Source: Dermacentor variabilis (Eukaryota; Arthropoda; Arachnida; Ixodida; Ixodidae). Taken from it: a stretch of DNA of 64,000 bases. Shown here piece by piece: positions 55,385 to 64,000 of the stretch (positions are counted from its first letter, which is position 1; every line of letters starts with the position of its first letter). The stretch spans positions 193,829,353 to 193,893,352 of the forward strand of contig NC_134568.1 in the NCBI RefSeq assembly GCF_050947875.1. The letters run 5' to 3'. Under the pieces are notes generated by a model that had not been told where the DNA came from, made no database searches, and saw nothing but the letters and a program-made list of their open reading frames with translations. The translations under genes were made by a program, and so were the position numbers.

Positions 55385-55872
55385 AAAAGGAAAAAATATC
55401 CACCGACGATTACGATATTCCTTAATGCGGGATTTGAGCGCAGCTCTATACTCGTTTTCATTTCGTGATATATTGACTGGTGCGGACAATCTGTCTCATG
55501 TGACACTTTGCAAACGGAGCGAACTGTGGCGCCACTGTCTCGCTTATCTAGATAACGCGAGAGCCAGCGCGTTGGTTACGCGAGCACGCGATTCACAGAA
55601 GCCGCTGCAGACAAGCCCCCCGAACGACGCGCGCTACTGTGGCGCCATCTCGTAGCCATCGCGCCGCACTACGTTTTTCTTCTCACCCTTTTCGCAATAC
55701 CCTCATACTCCGCTTCCTGCCTCATATTTCCGCTGAACTCTCCTACTCCACCTGTCTCCTCGCGTCTTTCATGCTCCGCTGCACTCCGCATTCGCTTTCC
55801 TTTTTCGCTCTGGTCGTTCGCTCGGTTACGCCGACACTCGCCGTAGCAGCGGGCGCCTATTAGCGGCGCTCT
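55385..55872 (-). repeat. 0.5-kb interspersed repeat, copy 2
   Basis: Inverted copy of 20187-20710; the shared blocks run in reverse order along the full length. Similarity by eye is about 70-75 percent. Confidence 0.6.
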
Positions 55873-55883
55873 GAAACGGTGGC

Positions 55884-55950
55884 AGTGGGGAGGTCGGAAC
55901 CTACGACCCCACGCTCAGTAGCCGAGTGTCTTGCTCACTGGGCTAAAGAC
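55884..55950 (-). repeat. tRNA-like SINE head
   Basis: The minus strand reads TAGCCCAGTGAGC (A-box-like), CACTCGGCTACTGAGCGTGG, then GGTCGTAGGTTCCGACC (B-box-like). The GGCTACTGAGC...GGTCG block parallels the Ruka head GGCTGCTGAGC...GGTCG, so it is probably a related tRNA-derived element without the Ruka body. Not a canonical tRNA. Confidence 0.5.
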
Positions 55951-56387
55951 ACACCCTTGCAGAAGGTGAATATATTTGAGCCATATGAATGCGTCGTACC
56001 GGCTGTAGAAAAAAATGCGTCAAAAGAAAACAGTTTCTATGAAGGCTTTGTTGAAAGTCTTGGTGATCGTTGAATGAAAGCCATCTCCAGGACCACTTGT
56101 AGAGCCGACTTGTGGCATTGTGGGCATCAAGAAAATTCGGACTTCGCGAAAATGTAATGCGAAACACGCCACATCCCCGAGGCGTTTCGGTAGTCCTGGG
56201 ATGCGTCTTCCTTTGGGGCGTTCATTCACCGTACGAAATGCCACCAATCTCTGTGGGCTCATGCACTTCGCGTCATGCAACACTGACGGATGAGCAGCCA
56301 AGGAGTTTTTAAGGAGTATAAGGAGTATAAGGAGTGATGAGTGGGTATATGGGTCTCACTACGGTTCATAATGGTTCGATGCGGATG

Positions 56388-56653
56388 GATAAGGTGCTAA
56401 AGAGCGATAACGGCTTATAATGATCGGAGGAAATCTGATAAGGTTGATAAGGGCTGATAAGGTTTGATAAGGGCCGGATCGATTTCAATAGGGTTGATAA
56501 GGATATGCACGGTTTGATAAGGATTGGATCGATTGCGATCAGGTTGATAACAATCGATAAGGGCTGATAAGGGTTGGATCTAGTCCGATAAGGTAGATAC
56601 CGACCGATAAGGATTGATAAGTGGTTATACTGGTCGGATCAAGTTTGATAAGA
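56388..56653 (+). repeat. GATAAG motif array
   Basis: I count 13 GATAAG hexamers in 266 bp, all on the + strand, plus two GATAAC and a GATACC, mostly in the context YTGATAAGG, with GGATCGATT blocks between. An imperfect minisatellite with units of roughly 10-12 bp. GATAAG is the core binding motif of GATA transcription factors. Confidence 0.85.
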
Positions 56654-56774
56654 TTAATAATGACACCAGGCTGCGTGGACATGAGCAAGTGGCACAGAGC
56701 TTACGCATACTCGGACAACTCAAGTGTACATGTAGTTCCTGCATAAATTCTTTTCCCGCTTTTTAAAGCATGTG

Positions 56775-56838
56775 CATCGATGGTTAGACCATCGAGCTTA
56801 TGGGCTTGGCGGCCCAGCGTTCGAAACCGACCCAGCGG
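56775..56838 (+). repeat. tRNA-like sequence
   Basis: Contains TGGTTAGACCATCGAGC and, 20 bases on, CAGCGTTCGAAACCGACC, an A/B-box-like spacing. Stem pairing is incomplete. Likely a tRNA-derived SINE head or tRNA remnant. Confidence 0.4.
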
Positions 56839-56849
56839 ACATCTTCATT

Positions 56850-57670
56850 CATTTATTCTATTTATAGAATCAACTAGTGACACCTAGTGCCCTAAATTGA
56901 TGATAAACGCCCAGAAACTGATAAACCGCAAAATTGGGGCAAGAGCCAAAGAAAACTATCGCTTTTTAAAAAAGGAAGCCCGTAAAAAGCCTCGAAATTA
57001 GGGTGCTGAAGCTTACTTTACCGAATTGTTTATAAATGTATGCTTTTGTGATAGGTAAAACATTACTTTGGGGCTCCACTTGAAAAGCTTTTATGCCTGT
57101 TCTTTTAGACGTGCGATATCATTTTCCTCCGTATATATAGTTACAGCGTTGCGATACGACATTTATTTCATCGCTTCAAGATGGCGTAATAGTTATCAGC
57201 TTACCTGGTGTTTTGGGGCTCGCAGTGAAGCGTTCATTTATCTGCCATTATAATTTTACGACTTCTTTAAGCACTGTATTTTTAACGACTTGTCTCTAGT
57301 TTTAATAACCTCACACGAGTAATTCCAAGCAAGAGAAGAAAATTTAAAGATGCTTGAGTCACAATATGGCGTGATTGACGTTTTGGAACTTAGAAGCTAG
57401 CTTTCTGTTTTCTGGGAACTTATAAAGCGAACTGAACTTATGTTAGCGAACATGCGTTTACTGTTTCTTAACTGGCGTTTTTATGGCCGGAGTTGCCGTA
57501 GCGCATGTCTATCTTACTGTTTTAAGCATTTTGTTCTACCGTTTCTATGTACCCGGAGACAGACTAAATTTTTCGGCGACAGAGGGGACAGGTTGGAGCT
57601 ACAGAGATGAACACTGGCTACTGGGCACAAAATTTGTGAAACTACCAGACTTAAGTTTAGAACGAGAAAT
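56850..57670. other. No gene recognised
   Basis: About 800 bp of AT-rich sequence without domain, RNA or repeat structure that I can name. Confidence 0.45.
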
Positions 57671-57671
57671 G

Positions 57672-57830
57672 TAACCGATTACAATTGCAATCAGTTCTTA
57701 AAAATGTAATTAGTCAATTATTAATCAAGTTATTGCTCACTGTAATCAATTACATTTTTGCACGATTGTAATCAATTAAACGAAAGTTATTGAGCACTTG
57801 TTAAAACGTAATCGATTATTCTTACGTTAC
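57672..57830. repeat. TAATCA/TGATTA-rich element
   Basis: Dense alternating GTAATCAATTACA-type motifs on both strands over about 160 bp (for example CACTGTAATCAATTACA at about 57738 and GTAATCAATTAA at about 57768). Similar short palindromic repeats are scattered in many invertebrate genomes. Confidence 0.55.
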
Positions 57831-57879
57831 TTTTCTCCCAACATCTATCAACATTACACGAACACAGTCAACATACCAG

Positions 57880-58135
57880 GTGTTTTTTTTCCTAGCTGCA
57901 CCAAATTAAAAAAAATTTCCTCTGGCAGATAGCACAGTTCGAACCTTTGAGCAAAATTACTCGGCGATGCGATGATTATTTCTACGAGAAATCACAATCA
58001 CGAGACTTAATTGCATAGTTAGCATAATTACGCGATTAACGTTTTAATTAATTAGTTTACCGCACGTATTCCAATTTACGAATTGTAGTCGCTGAGTTTG
58101 TAAGGCGAATCCACTTGGAAAAAATCATTTGGAAA
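57880..58135. mobile_element. Long-TIR MITE, left-arm fragment (copy C)
   Basis: Follows the order of 30964-31200: GGTGTTTTTT start, GCATAATTACG/ACTAATTA-like blocks, CAATTTACGAATTGTAG, GGCGAATCCACTTGGA. The right half of the element is missing. Confidence 0.5.
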
Positions 58136-58236
58136 GAATTCTGGAACAATGGCTTTTCAAAATTTTTGTTGGTAAAGGTTCCCTAGTTTTCGTGTCACGA
58201 CAGCAGGCAGCGAGACTGGAAAATCTCCCGATGTGC

Positions 58237-58871
58237 CAAATTCATCAGTTATCGTTAGCGACTCCAAAGCAGCCATACATAACTTCGGAGCGGGTAGGGT
58301 CTCTAAGCTAGCCCTTTCTCTCCTCTTGGCCCATCCTTTCCATCAAACTGTGGCATTAATCTGGACTCCCGCGCATGCGGGCCTTGCCGGAAACGAGGCG
58401 GCTCATGCCAGTGCCCGAGGATTTACAGTCCGGGCTCAGGCATCAGATGTGTCGGACCTCGCCACAGAGGAGGCGCCATTTACAGCGCGGGATCGACTTA
58501 TTACTTACCACGACATCTGCACACACTACCGATAAGACCGCTTAACCTTTCCGCCACTCATGGGCAAATCCCCGCGTAGGTGTGAAGTTCTGTGGCGACA
58601 GCTGCAGATTCGTACCTTTCCGTCCCCTTACCTCCTCCACCGCATTCATCCCGCCATTTACATTTCTCCCTCTTGTAAATTCTGTATCTCTCCCAGATTA
58701 GACTTAAACCACATCATGTGGGGGTGCTTAGGGCACCCCCTTCCCCCTTTCCTCAAGCAATTAATATCTAGTGAGGAGCAGTGGGAGGCTGCCTTGCGCA
58801 GCTCCAGGCCCGATCTTCAGAAGGCCATCCTGGAGTGGGCTGAGAGGATAAAGGAGGCCTACTTCAAGTAG
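58237..58871 (+). pseudogene. LINE RNase H end and C-terminal region
   Basis: Reads VIVSDSKAAIHNFGAG and WTPAHAGLAGNEAAHASARG (the third and fourth acidic positions of RNase H), then RDRLITYHDICTHYR and a stop near 58533. A second open piece (58560-58871) has CKFCISPRLDLNHIMWGC and EEQWEAALRSSRPDLQKAILEWAERIKEAY. The first part of RNase H, RT and endonuclease are absent. The final WEAAL...QKAI block is the counterpart of the WAVQRA block in the other LINEs here. Confidence 0.75.
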
Positions 58872-58945
58872 TTCCTCCTCCCACCCTCTATTCCATTGCC
58901 CCCTTCCCTTTAAAGAGGGATAAATAAAGTTTTTCATCATCATCA
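58237..58945 (+). mobile_element. 5'-truncated LINE with RNase H tail, TSD-flanked
   Basis: A 709-bp insertion with the 11-bp target duplication TCCCGATGTGC at 58226-58236 and 58946-58956. It ends AATAAAGTTTTT and (ATC)n at 58935-58946. Confidence 0.85.
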
Positions 58946-58956
58946 TCCCGATGTGC

Positions 58957-59787
58957 GCGCTGAAGGGCGGTGTTGCTGAGCACGCGTACACTTGGTACAC
59001 AAGATTGTGCTAACTCAACGCAGTGATGCTCGCGATTGGGTACTCCATGAAGCGCAGCGCTTCATTATTACTGGGGCTCGCGGAAAAGGCGCTGCCTTTA
59101 GGGTCAGTGAAAACAAAAACAAACAAAAGAAACGACCAGTAAACTCTCAATTGTACGACCGTCGGTTTGACAAATATTTCATAATAACGAACCGAAGTTG
59201 TGTCCGCTATCAATATATAGCAGCGCTAGTTTGAGTCATCTGCAATATGTTCTCGACAATTAGGACGAGGAAGCAAATACTGACTGCCCGCGTTGGGCTG
59301 TCTGAACATGCGGATCCGCGAGGCTGCTGCGTGGCACTTGTGGCCACTCACACACCGCTGTCGGTGCGCACGCTCGAGGATCGCGCGCCGCCGAACGACC
59401 ACCGCGGTTTGGAGCACCACGGGTCTCAATGCATACAGGGCGCCACTTCCGCGCTGGCAGCGTCCGTGTGCCTACACACTGCTGAGCGCGCGCGCTACCC
59501 GCCGGGCCCAGTTAGGGGAAGGTGAGCGCACGTGCGCAGCAATAGGAGACCCCTGGCGAAACTCTCCAGAAAGGACAGATGACATGTTTTAAAACTAGGT
59601 TTCGTTAAAGAACAAGTTTAACGCACGTCAGAATCGGAATCTGATTGCTATGCAGCATTGCCTCATGATGGCCAGTGGCCGCCATCTAACGACGCACCGC
59701 GACCGAGAAAACAAAGAACAAGAAACCCAGTCTTAGAGCGGCCGCCTATCCTACGGCAGGCGGCTGTCATCGCGCACCCTCTACAGC
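58957..59787. other. No gene recognised
   Basis: About 830 bp between the LINE tail and the tetranucleotide array. Short open frames only, GC-rich around 59300-59520, no domain seen. Confidence 0.45.
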
Positions 59788-59820
59788 AACGAACGAACGA
59801 ACGAACGAACGAACGAACGA

Positions 59821-59851
<31 letters not shown>

Positions 59852-61249
59852 AACGAGCGAACGAACGAGCGAACGAGCGAACGAACGAACGAACGAACGA
59901 ACGAACGAACGAACGAACGAACGAACGAACGAACGAACGAACGAACGAACGAACGAACGAACGAACGAACGAACGAACGAACGAACGAACGAACGAACGA
60001 ACGAACGAACGAACGAACGAACGAACGAACGAACGAACGAACGAACGAACGAACGAACGAACGAACGAACGAACGAACGAACGAACGAACGAACGAACGA
60101 ACGAACGAACGAACGAACGAACGAACGAACGAACGAACGAACGAACGAACGAACGAACGAACGAACGAACGAACGAACGAACGAACGAACGAACGAACGA
60201 ACGAACGAACGAACGAACGAACGAACGAACGAACGAACGAACGAACGAACGAACGAACGAACGAACGAACGAACGAACGAACGAACGAACGAACGAACGA
60301 ACGAACGAACGAACGAACGAACGAACGAACGAACGAACGAACGAACGAACGAACGAACGAACGAACGAACGAACGAACGAACGAACGAACGAACGAACGA
60401 ACGAACGAACGAACGAACGAACGAACGAACGAACGAACGAACGAACGAACGAACGAACGAACGAACGAACGAACGAACGAACGAACGAACGAACGAACGA
60501 ACGAACGAACGAACGAACGAACGAACGAACGAACGAACGAACGAACGAACGAACGAACGAACGAACGAACGAACGAACGAACGAACGAACGAACGAACGA
60601 ACGAACGAACGAACGAACGAACGAACGAACGAACGAACGAACGAACGAACGAACGAACGAACGAACGAACGAACGAACGAACGAACGAACGAACGAACGA
60701 ACGAACGAACGAACGAACGAACGAACGAACGAACGAACGAACGAACGAACGAACGAACGAACGAACGAACGAACGAACGAACGAACGAACGAACGAACGA
60801 ACGAACGAACGAACGAACGAACGAACGAACGAACGAACGAACGAACGAACGAACGAACGAACGAACGAACGAACGAACGAACGAACGAACGAACGAACGA
60901 ACGAACGAACGAACGAACGAACGAACGAACGAACGAACGAACGAACGAACGAACGAACGAACGAACGAACGAACGAACGAACGAACGAACGAACGAACGA
61001 ACGAACGAACGAACGAACGAACGAACGAACGAACGAACGAACGAACGAACGAACGAACGAACGAACGAACGAACGAACGAACGAACGAACGAACGAACGA
61101 ACGAACGAACGAACGAACGAACGAACGAACGAACGAACGAACGAACGAACGAACGAACGAACGAACGAACGAACGAACGAACGAACGAACGAACGAACGA
61201 ACGAACGAACGAACGAACGAACGAACGAACGAACGAACGAACGAACGAA
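59788..61249. repeat. (AACG)n giant tetranucleotide array
   Basis: About 365 units over 1.46 kb, uninterrupted except for four GAGC-type units between about 59847 and 59878 near the left end. Every unit contains one CpG. It has no stop in several frames, so it produces long meaningless open frames on both strands (NERT and RSFV repeats). Confidence 0.97.
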
Positions 61250-63420
<2,171 letters not shown>

Positions 63421-63904
63421 TGCGTTGAAGCGATAGACAGCACGAAGGTCACTTCGCTCGCTGATGCTGCTGCGCGTGGTCACGCCAGCGTTTCGACAGC
63501 GAGTGTTCGCGGTTATCGAGTGGGATGCGTTCATGTTTGCCTTTGCACACTGACACCATGCTTGTTAATTCATTTCGCTCACGAATGTTTCCAAGTTTAC
63601 ATGGCCGATAAAACTTCTTAACATAGCTCTCTACTAATTTGCTCTCACAATCGATGCTTTCCTTTCTGGCGAAACTGCGAGTTTTTTTCGACGAGGGTAA
63701 GTAGAGACTAATGTTTCCCAAGCCTGTAAAGACCTTCCGTGCAGCAGGCAAAGACACAGTTGTGATGCCTGTCTGCTTTTATTGACGCACATATATAGAT
63801 AGCAGGCGTTTCTTTTTACGCGAAACACACACACACACACAAGGGATAAACACTGTCATATCTAGGCCCTTGCCGTACTTGCTGATACATTACGTGGCTG
63901 GGTG
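63421..63904. other. No gene recognised
   Basis: Ordinary-looking non-coding DNA with a short (AC)n tract at 63827-63841. Confidence 0.45.
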
Positions 63905-64000
63905 GACATTATCAACAAGAAAACTTCAACAATAATTTCGCTAATTAACTAAAATTGGATACTTAACTTTAATGATTAACTATAGGGAGCATATTGGAAT
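63905..64000. mobile_element. Start of a long-TIR MITE arm at the window edge (copy D)
   Basis: CTAATTAACTAAAATTGG, ACTTTAATGATTAACTA and GGGAGCATATTGGAAT follow the left-arm order of 31085-31155 (ACTAATTACCC, TCTTTAACTATTTACG, GGCGCATATTGCAAT). The element runs out of the window. Confidence 0.5.

Noticed and set aside
59788..61249. Possible telomeric or subtelomeric repeat
   Set aside because: The unit is AACG, not the arthropod TTAGG, and unique sequence follows on both sides.

Overview
This is a eukaryotic, repeat-dominated stretch that looks like an ixodid (hard) tick, probably a metastriate species. The evidence is seven copies of a tRNA-derived SINE that I recognise as the tick Ruka type, many I-clade and RTE non-LTR retrotransposons, long-TIR MITEs, and one host gene cut into small exons by introns of 6-8 kb. 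I see no bacterial or viral genes, no CRISPR array and no rRNA.

Host gene: three + strand exons (25572-25913, 33633-33743, 40418-40621) with canonical splice sites, all phase 1/1, join into two consecutive immunoglobulin domains of the Sidestep family of cell-surface adhesion/guidance receptors. The signal-peptide exon (upstream) and the remaining Ig domains and membrane segment (downstream) were not found in the window. Nearly everything else is intron, flank or mobile DNA.

Region by region. 1-2613: I-clade LINE, cut by the window edge, with a nested 271-bp LINE tail. 2614-5496: no gene recognised. 5497-8079: Ruka copies and a minus-strand I-clade LINE lacking its RT core. 8080-12596: an RNase H-bearing LINE split by a near-complete 3.2-kb RTE element whose 5' end is a tRNA-like sequence. 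12597-16140: two broken I-clade LINEs. 16180-17905: about 235-240-bp tandem repeats with inserts. 18227-21503: Ruka, MITE and interspersed repeats. 21571-23960: a TIR-bounded DNA transposon with THAP-like remnants and two nested foldback elements. 24110-25160: LINE RT fragment. 25572-40621: the Sidestep-like exons with intronic insertions, including a LINE tail with an open 320-codon reading frame.

40780-42850: decayed Gypsy pol with the usual RT-RNaseH-IN order. 42851-48901: a LINE split by a young LTR retrotransposon (652-bp LTRs, 4-bp TSD). Its open reading frame carries gag, protease and integrase joined directly to the tail of an RNase H domain, so RT is deleted; the parent probably had Gmr1-like IN-before-RT order. 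49200-54790: LINE and retropepsin fragments and the 5' halves of two different LINEs pointing at each other. 54800-58960: interspersed repeats, tRNA-like sequences, a dense GATAAG array and another LINE tail flanked by an 11-bp TSD. 59788-61249: a 1.46-kb nearly pure (AACG)n array. 61250-64000: AT/GT microsatellites, GC-rich DNA and the start of another long-TIR MITE.

The window records several layers of nested insertion. Target-site duplications can be read directly for many of them, which gives a relative order of events.
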